Shown piece after piece: positions 16,427 through 25,552 of a stretch of DNA of 64,000 nucleotides. Numbering within the stretch: the stretch's first letter is position 1; each line of letters begins with the position of its first letter. The stretch covers positions 2,852,001-2,916,000 of the forward strand of contig NZ_CP085242.1 of NCBI RefSeq assembly GCF_044810985.1. The letters are read 5' to 3'. Below the pieces are notes generated by a model, which was not told the DNA's origin, searched no databases, and saw only the letters and a list, made by a program, of their open reading frames with translations. This DNA is from Marinospirillum sp031581385. GTDB taxonomy: Bacteria > Pseudomonadota > Gammaproteobacteria > Pseudomonadales > Halomonadaceae. The translations under genes and the position numbers were made by a program.

Positions 16427-17635
16427 TCAGAAGTCGATCTGACCCTTGGTCACCAGCTCACCATCAGTGATCAGCATTTCTACAACGACACCCATGATGT
16501 CGCCGTTTTTGTCAAAGTCATGCTTGCCGGAAGCACCTTCATAGTTGATCTCCTTGCCTTCGGCCAGGAGGCGCTTGGCCTTTTCCCATTCGCCGGGCAG
16601 GATGACTTCACCTGGGGCGGAAGCAACCGCACGCACGGCCTTGGCCAGCCCCTGACGGGAGTCACTGCCATTTTGCTCCACAGCCAGGGCGAGGATAAAG
16701 GCAGCATCATAGGCCTGGGCAGCAAAGACCGCGTTGGGGTCAAAACCGGCATCTTTGGCCGCTTTCTCGAACAGATCGGTGCCGGGCAGATCAGGTGAAC
16801 CCGGGCGGGTGGCGATCATGCCTTCCAGAACATCCGCGCCCAGGGCTTCGATCAGAGTGTCGCTGATCATGCCGTCAACCCCCACATACTGGGAGAAGGA
16901 GCCGCTTTCATGAGCCTGACGCAGGATGGTCTGACCGGAAGAGTCGGCATAGGCGAAAACCACCAGTGTTTCCACCATTTGGCCTGACAAGGAGCCCAGC
17001 TCTGACCGATAGTCGGCACGGTTGTCTTCGTGAGCCAGGTTGTCGGCCACATAGCCACCCAGGGATTCATAGGTTTCCACAAACTGGTCGGAGAGGCCAC
17101 GACCATAGTCATTGTTGACATAGGTGGCAACGACTTCATCAATGCCCTTGTTGATCAGCAGATGGGCCAGGGCTTCACCCTGAAAGGCATCGGAAGGTAC
17201 GGTGCGAAAAACCAGGTCGTCATCTTCAATGGCTGTGACCGCCGGGGCCGTGGAAGCCGGTGAAATCATCACTACATCACCGGGAATGCCTGCGTTATTG
17301 GCAGCAGCCAAGGTGGCACCGGTGCAGAGGGCGCCCACAATGGCCGTCACTTTTTCACTGTTCACCATACGGTCAGCGGCATTGGATGCAGCCGAGGAGT
17401 CCGAACAGGTGGTATCCCCCGTGGGCATTGCAAAGTCCTGGCCATCCAGCAGACCGCCCTGATCGTTGACTTGTTTTTGTGCCAGTTGAGCACCTTCGTG
17501 AATAGCGGGCGTCATCCCCTCGATGGGGCCGGTGAAGCCACCCAGAAAGCCGATTTTTACTTCAGCCTGAATCTGGGCTGCACCCAGCACTGAAGCGGCA
17601 GCCAAGCCGATACTCAGTAAAGTTTTTTTCATCAT
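16427..17635 (-). CDS. livK: Branched-chain amino acid ABC transporter substrate-binding protein (LivK/LivJ-like)
   Basis: Periplasmic binding protein of the type 1 (family 5) fold, 402 aa. A signal peptide MMKKTLLSIGLAAASVLGAAQIQA precedes EVKIGFLGGFTGPIEG, a typical mature N-terminus; the substrate-pocket region MISPASTAP follows near residue 125. It delivers the ligand to LivHM-GF. It is encoded on the opposite strand, converging on the transporter genes, with its own promoter region shared divergently with fadH, so binding protein and permease levels can be set separately. Confidence 0.88.
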   Translation of the reverse strand: MMKKTLLSIGLAAASVLGAAQIQAEVKIGFLGGFTGPIEGMTPAIHEGAQLAQKQVNDQGGLLDGQDFAMPTGDTTCSDSSAASNAADRMVNSEKVTAIVGALCTGATLAAANNAGIPGDVVMISPASTAPAVTAIEDDDLVFRTVPSDAFQGEALAHLLINKGIDEVVATYVNNDYGRGLSDQFVETYESLGGYVADNLAHEDNRADYRSELGSLSGQMVETLVVFAYADSSGQTILRQAHESGSFSQYVGVDGMISDTLIEALGADVLEGMIATRPGSPDLPGTDLFEKAAKDAGFDPNAVFAAQAYDAAFILALAVEQNGSDSRQGLAKAVRAVASAPGEVILPGEWEKAKRLLAEGKEINYEGASGKHDFDKNGDIMGVVVEMLITDGELVTKGQIDF

Positions 17636-17818
17636 GATTTTCTCTCTTTTTTGTGATGGGTTCCCTGAACCTCATTAATCTTGGGATGTTTTGTGAAGAA
17701 AAACAAGGTGCGAATGTTTCAGTGCGTTATCCAGTATTCGTTTTAAACGTGCGATTGAATTTGTGTTGGGTTAGACTGGGTAGACCTTTTGATAAGAACA
17801 ACGGCAGGAGCTTTGATT
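17636..17818. promoter_or_regulatory. Divergent livK / fadH promoter region
   Basis: 183 bases with no gene. It contains the 11-bp palindrome CGTTTTAAACG at 17739-17749, a possible operator; AGGAG at the right end is the fadH ribosome-binding site. I could not assign convincing -35/-10 pairs. Confidence 0.35.
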
Positions 17819-19843
17819 ATGAGCAGCAACGCCTTTCCCCATCTTTTTGAACCTCTGGATCTGGGTTTTACCCGCTTGAAGAACCGGATACTCATGGGTT
17901 CCATGCACACCAACCTGGAAGAAACCTCTGGAGGTTTCGAGCGCCTGGCAGCCTTTTATGCAGAAAGAGCCGCAGCCGGTGTGGCTCTGATCGTCACCGG
18001 TGGTATCGCACCCAATGAAGAAGGCGTGGTTTTTCAGGGCTCGGCCAGAATGACGACCGCAGAAGAAGCAGCAGAACACCGGATGGTGACCACGGCCGTG
18101 CATGAAGCAGGTGGCAAGATTTGTATGCAGATACTGCACACGGGTCGTTACGCGCATTCTTCACGCCTGGTTGCCCCTTCACCCATCAAGGCCCCGATCA
18201 ATCCTTATACACCTAAAGAGCTGACGGGCGAAGAGGTGGAAAAACAGCTGAATGATTATGCCCGTGCTGCAAGCCTGGCCAAAGAGGCTGGTTATGATGG
18301 GGTGGAGGTCATGGGCAGTGAAGGCTATCTGATCAACCAGTTTATGTCGCGTCGTACCAATGAACGTCAGGATGAATGGGGTGGCAGTTTTGCCAACCGC
18401 AGCCGTTTTGCAGTGGAAAGCGTGCGCCGGGTCAGGGAAGCAGTGGGAGAGGATTTCATCATTATTTTTCGACTTTCCATGCTGGATCTGGTGGAAGACG
18501 GCAGTACCTGGGAGGAGGTGGTTACCCTGGCCAAAGCCATAGAAGCGGCAGGTGCCAGCCTGATCAATACCGGCATTGGCTGGCATGAATCCAGGGTGCC
18601 GACCATCGCCACCAGTGTGCCCAGAGCCGCTTTTACCCGCGTGACCCTGCGCATGAAAAAGGAAGTCAAGATTCCCCTGATCACCACCAACCGCATCAAT
18701 ATGCCGGAAACGGCCGAAGAGGTGCTGGCAGCAGGGCATGCGGATATGGTGTCCATGGCGCGGCCCTTTCTGGCTGATCCACAATGGGTCAGCAAGGCCG
18801 AGCAGGGCAAAAGCGATGAAATCAACACCTGCATTGCCTGCAACCAGGCCTGCCTGGATCAGGTTTTTATGGGCAAGGTCACTTCCTGTCTGGTCAACCC
18901 CCGAGCCTGCCATGAAACCCTTTTCCAGCCTGAGGCCGTCAGTCAGGTCAAGAAGGTGGCTGTGGTGGGCGCTGGAATGGCCGGTCTTTCCTGCGCCACC
19001 CAGGCGGCAGCCCGTGGACATCAGGTGACCTTGTTTGAGGCCGCCGATGAAATCGGTGGTCAGTTTAATCTTGCCCGCCAGATACCGGGGAAAGAAGAAT
19101 TCAGTGAAACCCTGAGGTATTTTCGCAAGCAGCTGGAATTAACCGGTGTTGAATTGCGGCTGAACTCCCCGGCCAACCTGGAATTACTCCAAGGCTACGA
19201 TGAGGTGGTGGTTGCCACTGGTGTGAAGCCGCGGATTCCTGACTTGCCGGGCGTGGAGCTGGCCAAGGTGGTGAGTTATCCTGAAGCCATTCGTCACCCT
19301 GAAAAACTGGGTAAGAAGCTGGCCTTGCTGGGTGCGGGAGGCATCGGCTTTGATGTTGCTGAACTGCTGGTTCAGGTTACCCGACAAAACCAGCCACAAA
19401 GCACGGAAGACTTCCTGAAAGAGTGGGGGGTGGACCTTGAAGTCGAACAGCCCGGTGGTTTGGTTCAACCTGAAACACCCCAGGCGGTCAGGGAAATCTA
19501 TCTGTTACAGCGCAAAGCCAGTAAGCCGGGCAAGGGTTTGGGTAAAACCACCGGCTGGATTCATCGCGCTTCCCTGAAAGCTCACCAGGTCAAAATGCTG
19601 GCGGGTTGTGAATACTGGAAAATTGATGAACAGGGTTTGCATCTGCGCCATGAGGATGAAGATATCTGCCTGGATGTGGATCACATTGTTCTCTGCACCG
19701 GCCAGGAATCCGTCAATCAGCTGTTTGCTGAACTCAAGGAAGCAGGCCAGTCAGCTCACCTGATCGGTGGGGCTGAACTGGCTGCGGAACTGGATGCCCG
19801 AAGGGCGATTGAACAGGGCTACCAGCTGGCTTTAAGCCTGTGA
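17819..19843 (+). CDS. fadH: NADPH-dependent 2,4-dienoyl-CoA reductase FadH
   Basis: Iron-sulfur flavoenzyme (674 aa) reducing 2,4-dienoyl-CoA during beta-oxidation of unsaturated fatty acids. Domains in order: an OYE-like FMN barrel (1-330; the active-site region includes QILHTGRYAHS and GVEVMGSEGYLINQF); 4Fe-4S cysteines in CIACNQACLDQ and the following TSCLVNP (about 338-360); an FAD domain with VAVVGAGMAGLSC; an NADPH domain with LALLGAGGIGFDVAE. The ATG at 17819 is chosen because AGGAG precedes it by eight bases; a TTG at 17789 has none. Other members of this OYE/FAD family act on different enoates, so the substrate is inferred from overall architecture. Confidence 0.9.
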   Translation: MSSNAFPHLFEPLDLGFTRLKNRILMGSMHTNLEETSGGFERLAAFYAERAAAGVALIVTGGIAPNEEGVVFQGSARMTTAEEAAEHRMVTTAVHEAGGKICMQILHTGRYAHSSRLVAPSPIKAPINPYTPKELTGEEVEKQLNDYARAASLAKEAGYDGVEVMGSEGYLINQFMSRRTNERQDEWGGSFANRSRFAVESVRRVREAVGEDFIIIFRLSMLDLVEDGSTWEEVVTLAKAIEAAGASLINTGIGWHESRVPTIATSVPRAAFTRVTLRMKKEVKIPLITTNRINMPETAEEVLAAGHADMVSMARPFLADPQWVSKAEQGKSDEINTCIACNQACLDQVFMGKVTSCLVNPRACHETLFQPEAVSQVKKVAVVGAGMAGLSCATQAAARGHQVTLFEAADEIGGQFNLARQIPGKEEFSETLRYFRKQLELTGVELRLNSPANLELLQGYDEVVVATGVKPRIPDLPGVELAKVVSYPEAIRHPEKLGKKLALLGAGGIGFDVAELLVQVTRQNQPQSTEDFLKEWGVDLEVEQPGGLVQPETPQAVREIYLLQRKASKPGKGLGKTTGWIHRASLKAHQVKMLAGCEYWKIDEQGLHLRHEDEDICLDVDHIVLCTGQESVNQLFAELKEAGQSAHLIGGAELAAELDARRAIEQGYQLALSL

Positions 19844-21433
19844 TGCTGGCTTGAAGTATTCAGCCAGGTAGTCATCAAAACTCAGCTGGTCACTGGCTTC
19901 CAGATCCTTTTGCTGTTGCAGGGAACTGGCTGCCAGTTCAGTGAAAACAGCTTCCCTGGCCTTGTTCATGGGGCAGGTCAGCAGTTGTTCACGTTGAGCA
20001 CGGGCCAGTTGCAGGATGGCCGCATTATGGCTGCCGCTTTCCTTGATCAGCTCCAGTAAGCGAGCCGAAGGTGTCAGGCTGACATCCTCCACTCTGGCCA
20101 GCTGCTGCTCCAGGGCTCGGGAAAAGGGAGCTGTGTCAGGGTGGTTTTTATCCAGTAACAGGGCCACCGGCTGCAGGCGCTCCATCAGGGTGAGTGCAGC
20201 CTCCTGCAGTGGTTTTTGCTCCACCTTGTCCTGATCAAACCACCAGATGCGGGTTTGTAGATCGCGGCCCTGGTTGACGGCCTGGGTCATATTGTCTTCC
20301 ACCTGCTGGCAGGCCCGGTCACTCAACTCCGGGCTGGTTTCCAGCAGACAGTAGAGCAGGAAAGTATCCAGAAAACGCATCTGGGCGACATCGATGCCAC
20401 CGGGCAGAAAAGGATTGAGATCCAGGCAGCGCACCTCGATGTATTCCACTCCCTTTTCCTGCAGGGCTTCACTGGGTTTCTGCCCGCTGCGAGCCACTCT
20501 TTTGGGGCGGATGTCACTGTAGTATTCATTCTCAATCTGCAAAATATTGGTGTTGAGTTGGCGGTATTCACCGTCCACCTTCACACCGATTTTTTCATAG
20601 GCAGGGTGAGAGGTGTGAATGGCCTCCTGGAGGGTGTTGATGTAATTGTCCAGAGAATTGAAGCAAATCTTCAGGCTGGCTTGCACCTTGTTCTGATAAC
20701 CCAGGTCGGACATGCGCAGGCTGGTTGCCAGGGGACTGCCCCAGGTGGCTTCTGCCAGAGGTGTCAGGGGGTGGTCGGGGTGTTCGGCCAGAAAGCTGGC
20801 ATCCACCGCCGGACTGGCACCGAAAAGATACATCAGCAGCCAGGAATAGCGCCGGAAATTGCGGATCAGGGCGAAGTATTTATCCGATCGGAACTGGGCA
20901 TCCGCCGCCTCGGGAGCCCAGCCTTCCAGCTCTGCAAGCAGCGGCCAGAGGTCATCCGGGAAGGAGAGGTTGTAGTGCAGCCCGGCAATGCTCTGCATGA
21001 TGCGGCCATAACGCCAGTCCAGGCCATGCCTGTAGACTTCTTTCATGCGACCCACATTGGAGCGCCCATATTCAGCAATACGTACACTGCCATTACCCTC
21101 CAGGCGGCAGGGCATGCTGGCCGGCCACAAGAGCTCCTGGTTCTCCAGATGCCTCAGGCTGAAGCGGTGCAAATCCAGCAGAAAATCCAGAGTGTTTTCG
21201 CGACTGGTGCTAACCGGGGTAATGAACTCCAGCAGGGCTTCTGAATAGTCCGTGGTGATGTGTGGATGAGTCAGTGTGGAACCCAGGGCCGAGGGGTGAT
21301 CCTCTTGACTGATCTTGCCCTCGGGGGTCGTTCGCAGGGTTTCCTTTTCCAGGCCGCGGCGTAGCTGGTCGAAAAGACCTCTGGCTGCTGCTGGTTCCAG
21401 TTGCTGCAGACGTTGATTAAGTTCTTGAGTCAC
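19832..21433 (-). CDS. gshA: Glutamate-cysteine ligase GshA
   Basis: ATP-dependent ligase making gamma-glutamylcysteine, the first step of glutathione synthesis (533 aa from this start). Conserved RRGLEKETLRTTPEG, TDYSEALLEFITP and YIEVRCLDLNPF motifs match the proteobacterial gshA type I family. I use the GTG at 21431-21433 (preceded by AAGG at good spacing) because the open frame upstream reaches only TTG codons at 21497 and 21494 that touch the sapC-side hairpin. The longer start would give 555 aa. Its 3' end overlaps the fadH 3' end by 12 bases on the other strand. Confidence 0.93.
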   Translation of the reverse strand: MTQELNQRLQQLEPAAARGLFDQLRRGLEKETLRTTPEGKISQEDHPSALGSTLTHPHITTDYSEALLEFITPVSTSRENTLDFLLDLHRFSLRHLENQELLWPASMPCRLEGNGSVRIAEYGRSNVGRMKEVYRHGLDWRYGRIMQSIAGLHYNLSFPDDLWPLLAELEGWAPEAADAQFRSDKYFALIRNFRRYSWLLMYLFGASPAVDASFLAEHPDHPLTPLAEATWGSPLATSLRMSDLGYQNKVQASLKICFNSLDNYINTLQEAIHTSHPAYEKIGVKVDGEYRQLNTNILQIENEYYSDIRPKRVARSGQKPSEALQEKGVEYIEVRCLDLNPFLPGGIDVAQMRFLDTFLLYCLLETSPELSDRACQQVEDNMTQAVNQGRDLQTRIWWFDQDKVEQKPLQEAALTLMERLQPVALLLDKNHPDTAPFSRALEQQLARVEDVSLTPSARLLELIKESGSHNAAILQLARAQREQLLTCPMNKAREAVFTELAASSLQQQKDLEASDQLSFDDYLAEYFKPASQA

Positions 21434-21499
21434 TGAGGCTGCCTTGATGGGTAAAGATTGAATGGGGCGAATCTTAGCCAGTTTCGTCAGCGACAACAA

Positions 21500-21518
21500 G
21501 CCGGGCAGGAAGCCCGGC
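21500..21518 (-). terminator. GC-rich hairpin after the SapC-like gene
   Basis: Perfect 7-bp stem GCCGGGC/GCCCGGC with loop AGGAA, 13 bases beyond the stop of the SapC-like gene. No T-run follows, so termination would be weak. It immediately precedes the longest gshA frame. Confidence 0.5.
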
Positions 21519-21531
21519 CTGAGAAGACCGC

Positions 21532-22242
21532 TTAGCTGCCGAGAGTTTGCAGGTTGGAAAGGGAGAGCAGATGGGCATAAACCCAGGGTAGCCAGCCTTT
21601 TTTGTGAAATTCCAGAATCTGGGCATCATCCAGTTTCATAAAGGCCTGTTCGTTGATGACCCGAAAATCCCGAAGCATGAAATGAGTGCCATCAGCGCGG
21701 CTGACCTGAAGGTCACGTTTTTCCAGCAGCTCCAGCTCCAGCAGTTTGTCGACGAAAGGCCGGGTGCGCTGCATTTCCTGGTGTACGCTTTCCACAAAAG
21801 TCAGAACCTTTTTCAGGTAATCCGCTTGTTCGCCCTCGTCAGTGAACAGAGGCTCACCTTCCCCCTGGGTGTTAAACCCTTTCCAGCCGTCATCCATACA
21901 GAGAGTCAACTGGCTGTTGTCAGCGGAGTTGGCCAGTATAAAAGGATAGCGGCGAATAAAAGCGGGAATATAAGCATTTTTCTGCCACTGGTTGGCATCA
22001 TTAATAAAGATATTCTGTTTTTCCGAATAACCCATAACGGCAACCGGCACCAGGGACTCGGTTTCTCCCGAGAAAAGCACTGGATAGTAGCGGCTGGCAT
22101 TGAAGAATTCGGTTGCAGCCAGAGGCACGACCGGGGTGGTGCGTGCAAAGCTGTAGTCGTTGTTGTAGGGCTTAAGGCAGAGGTCTTTGTGCTCTTCCTT
22201 GTTGAGAGGCGTAATATTTTGGTAAAAAAGAATTTCTGCCAT
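21532..22242 (-). CDS. SapC family protein
   Basis: Cytosolic-looking 236-aa protein without signal peptide or membrane helices, matching the SapC family (named after an S-layer secretion locus of Campylobacter). The family features FARTTPVVPLAATEF, MGYSEKQNIFIN and the IRRYPFILA segment are visible. Many marine gammaproteobacteria carry such a gene without an S-layer system, and no S-layer genes are nearby. Molecular function is unknown. It is transcribed towards gshA, separated by a small hairpin. Confidence 0.82.
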   Translation of the reverse strand: MAEILFYQNITPLNKEEHKDLCLKPYNNDYSFARTTPVVPLAATEFFNASRYYPVLFSGETESLVPVAVMGYSEKQNIFINDANQWQKNAYIPAFIRRYPFILANSADNSQLTLCMDDGWKGFNTQGEGEPLFTDEGEQADYLKKVLTFVESVHQEMQRTRPFVDKLLELELLEKRDLQVSRADGTHFMLRDFRVINEQAFMKLDDAQILEFHKKGWLPWVYAHLLSLSNLQTLGS

Positions 22243-22370
22243 GGTTCACTGCTTCCTGTTTATCCGGTTTTTATTCAGGCTTGAATACTACTAAGCCCAC
22301 ACCCCAATGAGAAGTGGCGATAAACAATAACTGCAGAATATGCAATAACTATGGCAGTCCATGCCTGCTT

Positions 22371-22393
22371 GCCGGGCACGGGGAGTGCCCGGC
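22371..22393 (-). terminator. GC-rich hairpin after the CBS-domain gene
   Basis: Perfect 9-bp stem GCCGGGCAC/GTGCCCGGC with loop GGGGA, extendable by one T-A pair, starting 18 bases after the CBS gene stop. No T-run follows. Confidence 0.5.
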
Positions 22394-22410
22394 ATGTTGC
22401 ATCAAACTCT

Positions 22411-22818
22411 TTAACCCTGCGCACGGCTGGCAATCAGGGCCTTGAGCAGCAGGCCCCGAGTGATGATTCCTTGCACTTTTCCGTGGGAAACCACCGGGTA
22501 AAGTTTGGGCTTGTCCACTTGTGACATGGTCTGGGCCAGGTCAATGATGCTGTCATCGGGTTTGACACTCATGACTTCATGGCGCATGACATCCATCACC
22601 GTAGCCTTGCTGGTGCTGTGATAGCTGGATTCCAGCAACTGACGCAGCAGGTCGTGTTCGGAAACGAAGCCAATCAGCTCATGGCGTTCATTGACGACCG
22701 GGGCTCCGGGCAGAAGGTGTTTCTGCAAGGCTGCTGCAGCTTCCTCCACACTGGCATTGGCCTGAACGGTGTAGTTATCGTAAGACATGGCATCTTTAAC
22801 CAGAATATGCTGCGTCAT
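22411..22818 (-). CDS. CBS-domain pair protein
   Basis: A stand-alone Bateman module of 135 aa: two CBS repeats (about residues 8-62 and 74-130) with HELIGFVSEHDLLRQ and GKVQGIITRGLLLKA as the typical strand-helix motifs. Such modules bind adenine nucleotides and usually regulate partners, but no partner domain is fused and the neighbour is not informative. It is separated from the flavoprotein gene upstream by the second MITE-like repeat. Confidence 0.88.
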   Translation of the reverse strand: MTQHILVKDAMSYDNYTVQANASVEEAAAALQKHLLPGAPVVNERHELIGFVSEHDLLRQLLESSYHSTSKATVMDVMRHEVMSVKPDDSIIDLAQTMSQVDKPKLYPVVSHGKVQGIITRGLLLKALIASRAQG

Positions 22819-22854
22819 CGTGTTGCTCCTGTTTTTTTATTGACCTGAGGTGCT

Positions 22855-23048
22855 AAGAAACCTCTGATTAACTATTGCGCTTGCTTATGCTGCGTTGAAA
22901 TTGGCCTCAAAATGCTCATTTACTACTTGTAAACTCCGCTTTTTCGTTCAATTTCGCTGGCGACGTGCACGGATGCTGGAAGTGCAGAGATTCATCAGGA
23001 ATGAATTCTGCCCTAACCTGCGCTCATCACGTTAATCAGAGGCTCCTT
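22855..23048. repeat. MITE-like interspersed repeat, copy 2 (long form)
   Basis: The ends are terminal inverted repeats: CCTCTGATTAAC (22861-22872) and its perfect complement (23031-23042), extending outward to 18 bp with two mismatches (22855 and 23048). The left two-thirds of the core matches the repeat at 11051-11187; an extra block of about 55 bases (around 22970-23020) is absent from copy 1. The right end overlaps the stop codon of the dehydrogenase gene at 23047. No coding capacity. Confidence 0.8.
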
Positions 23049-24462
23049 AATCCAGTTGGGCCGCTGCCGAGCGAAGCGCGCTTCTCAGACCCTCTTCAAT
23101 GACCGGGTGGTAGAAGGGCAGCTCCAGAAGCTGCGGGACGCTCAGTTGTTGTTGGATCGACCAGGCCAGCAGATGGGCCAGATGCTCCGCTGCCGGACCC
23201 AGCATTTCGGCTCCCAATAAAACACCACTTTCCTTATTAGCATAGACTCTTAGCAGCCCTTTGTTAACAAGGAGCACCCTGGAGCGCCCCTGATTGTGAA
23301 AACTGACTTCACCTATGACCAGGTTTTCGCTTCCCAGGCGTTCCTGAAGTTGTGGGAGGCTGGCACCCACCAGTGCCATCTGGGGGTCAGTGAAAACAAC
23401 GGCAAGGGGTGTGCGCCTGGGAACCGGGTGGAGATCCGGCCAGCTGGCTGCATTCTGTCCGGCAATATGGCCTTCATCATTGGCTTCATGCAGCAGAGGG
23501 CGATAGTTCTGGACATCCCCGGCAATAAAGATGGGGGCTGCCTTGCCGGACTTCAGGTAAAGCTGCCCGGTTTGGGGATCGGCTGTCGGTGAACCTTTTG
23601 GGTTCAGTTGCAGGTCAGCTGCTTCAAGGTTCAATGACTCCAGGTTGGGACGTCTTCCCGTAGCCGCCAACAGGTAATCATAGCTCTCCCGGCATGCCTG
23701 CCCCTGCTGATCCACAAAGCAGATGTCCACCCCCTGGTCGGAGCGCTGGATAGTCTCTACCTGGGCGTCGTCGAGCAGGGAAAACTCCTGATTGAAAATC
23801 TCTCGGGCCAGATCGCGAATTTTTTCATCCTGCAACGGCCCGATGCTGCCGCCCCGGCCAAACAGCCGAACCCTGACGCCCAGACGATGCAGTGCCTGCC
23901 CCAACTCCAGACCGATAACGCCAGGGCCGAATACAGCCACGGAGTCGGGCAGCTTTTCGAAGTTGAACAGGTCTTCATTGCAGATCAGGCGGTCACCAGC
24001 CTCCTGGAATTGAGCCGGTATGAAGGGGCTGGAGCCGGTGGCAATGACCGTGGTACGGGTGTGAATGCGAAAGCCAGTGTCGGTTTCCAGGGTGTTGGCA
24101 TCAATAAACCGGGCATAACCACGCAGGCGATCTTCTTCGGGCCAGTTGAGAACCATATCTGCAGCTGCGTTGGCAAAGCGATCCCTTTCCCTGCGCACCC
24201 GTTGCATGACCTGATGTCCGTCAACCCGGTATCCGGCCGTTAAATGAATACCGAATTCTTTGGCTTTCTCGAGCTGGTGGGCGTTTTCGGCTGCGGCAAT
24301 CAGCAGTTTGCTGGGCATGCAGCCTACACGGGCGCAGGTGGTGCCATAGGCCCCGCCTTCGATGACAATAACTCTTTGACCGGATTTTTTGGCGGCCTTG
24401 TAGGCGGCCATTCCCGCTGTGCCTGTGCCAATGATGGTGATGTCTGTTTCACGTTGCTGCAT
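23047..24462 (-). CDS. Dihydrolipoyl dehydrogenase-like pyridine nucleotide-disulfide oxidoreductase
   Basis: FAD-dependent disulfide oxidoreductase (471 aa). FAD motif IIGTGTAGMAA near residue 10, redox-active CARVGCMPSK near 42-47 (the CxxxxC pair), NAD(P) domain near 175-200 (VAVFGPGVIGLELGQAL), GDVQNYRPL for FAD, and the C-terminal HPVIEE active-site His-Glu pair. It is divergent from classical E3 subunits and no pyruvate or 2-oxoglutarate dehydrogenase genes are nearby, so its partner is unknown. The ATG at 24460-24462 is chosen because GGAG lies six bases before it; the frame extends four codons to a TTG that overlaps that GGAG. The stop codon lies in the end of the neighbouring repeat. 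Confidence 0.88.
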   Translation of the reverse strand: MQQRETDITIIGTGTAGMAAYKAAKKSGQRVIVIEGGAYGTTCARVGCMPSKLLIAAAENAHQLEKAKEFGIHLTAGYRVDGHQVMQRVRRERDRFANAAADMVLNWPEEDRLRGYARFIDANTLETDTGFRIHTRTTVIATGSSPFIPAQFQEAGDRLICNEDLFNFEKLPDSVAVFGPGVIGLELGQALHRLGVRVRLFGRGGSIGPLQDEKIRDLAREIFNQEFSLLDDAQVETIQRSDQGVDICFVDQQGQACRESYDYLLAATGRRPNLESLNLEAADLQLNPKGSPTADPQTGQLYLKSGKAAPIFIAGDVQNYRPLLHEANDEGHIAGQNAASWPDLHPVPRRTPLAVVFTDPQMALVGASLPQLQERLGSENLVIGEVSFHNQGRSRVLLVNKGLLRVYANKESGVLLGAEMLGPAAEHLAHLLAWSIQQQLSVPQLLELPFYHPVIEEGLRSALRSAAAQLD

Positions 24463-24530
24463 GTCCGTCTCCAATGAATATTAGCCTGGTCGCAAGTATG
24501 TGGGTTATTGCCGAGGGTTTAAAGGGGCGC

Positions 24531-24559
24531 TTGCTGATGAGTTTCAGCAAACCTATAAT
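24531..24559 (+). promoter_or_regulatory. Promoter of the EamA transporter gene
   Basis: TTGCTG (24531-24536), 17-base spacer, TATAAT (24554-24559). Just downstream, TGTTAAC (24561-24567) and GTTAACA (24584-24590) form an inverted repeat with a 16-base spacer, lying over the transcript start, so a repressor could bind there. Confidence 0.55.
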
Positions 24560-24591
24560 CTGTTAACTTAATATTTTTAAGGGGTTAACAA

Positions 24592-25479
24592 GTGACTTAT
24601 CTTTGGGGTGTGACTCTACTCTGGGCATTTTCATTCAGCCTGATCGGTGTTTATCTGGCAGCCAGCGTTGATGGCTACTTTGCGGTACTGACCCGAACGC
24701 TCCTGGCCAGTCTGGTTTTTCTGCCGTTACTGAAGTTTGCGCGCATTCCTCTGCGCCTGGCTATCAAGTTGATGGCGGTGGGCGGTGTGCAACTGGGTGT
24801 GATGTATATCTGTTTTTATCAATCCTTTACCCTGTTGAGTGTTCCTGAGGTCGTGTTGTTCACGGTTTTTACACCGATTTATATCACCCTGCTGGATGAC
24901 CTCTGGCAAAAGCGTTTTACATTGTTCTATTTGTTGACCGCTTTGCTGGCCGTGGTAGGGGCCGGGGTGATCCGTTATAACGAACTCAGTGCTGACTTTG
25001 TGCTGGGCTTTTTACTGGTGCAAGGTGCCAACCTTTGCTTTGGGTTTGGTCAGGTGGCTTATCGTAGAATCATGCTGGCTGAAGAGGAGCAAGGCAAGGT
25101 GAATCTGAGTCATCGTGATGTCTTTGGCTATTTTTACCTGGGTGCCTTTGCCGTTGCCTTGTTGGCAATGCTGGTGTTGGGTGACTGGAAACGCCTGCCG
25201 ACCACGGGTCTGCAGTGGGGTGTTCTCTTGTGGCTGGGTATCGTTGCTTCGGGTCTGGGTTATTTTCTCTGGAACAAGGGGGCGACTCTGGTGGATGCTG
25301 GCGCCCTGGCCATCATGAACAATGCCCTGGTTCCCGCAGGTTTGCTGGTCAATCTGCTGATCTGGAACCGGGATGTGGATTTGCTGCGCCTGGCGTTGGG
25401 TGGAGGCATTATTCTATTGGCGCTGTGGATTAATGAGTCCTGGGTTAAACCCAGAGTGGAAGCAGCCAGAGCCTCGTGA
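24592..25479 (+). CDS. EamA-family DMT transporter (YigM-like)
   Basis: Inner-membrane permease of 295 aa with ten hydrophobic helices arranged as two EamA repeats. The opening (LLWAFSFSLIGVYLAASVDGYFAVLTR) resembles E. coli YigM, a biotin transporter, but substrate identity cannot be fixed from this. It starts with GTG at 24592 behind AAGGGG. It is divergent from the dehydrogenase gene and monocistronic by position. Confidence 0.85.
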   Translation: MTYLWGVTLLWAFSFSLIGVYLAASVDGYFAVLTRTLLASLVFLPLLKFARIPLRLAIKLMAVGGVQLGVMYICFYQSFTLLSVPEVVLFTVFTPIYITLLDDLWQKRFTLFYLLTALLAVVGAGVIRYNELSADFVLGFLLVQGANLCFGFGQVAYRRIMLAEEEQGKVNLSHRDVFGYFYLGAFAVALLAMLVLGDWKRLPTTGLQWGVLLWLGIVASGLGYFLWNKGATLVDAGALAIMNNALVPAGLLVNLLIWNRDVDLLRLALGGGIILLALWINESWVKPRVEAARAS

Positions 25480-25552
25480 CTCTGGTAATTCGTCTTTATT
25501 CAGTGTTTAATCGGGCTGAATACCGATCCTAAACTGGACAAGGAGTTTACCG

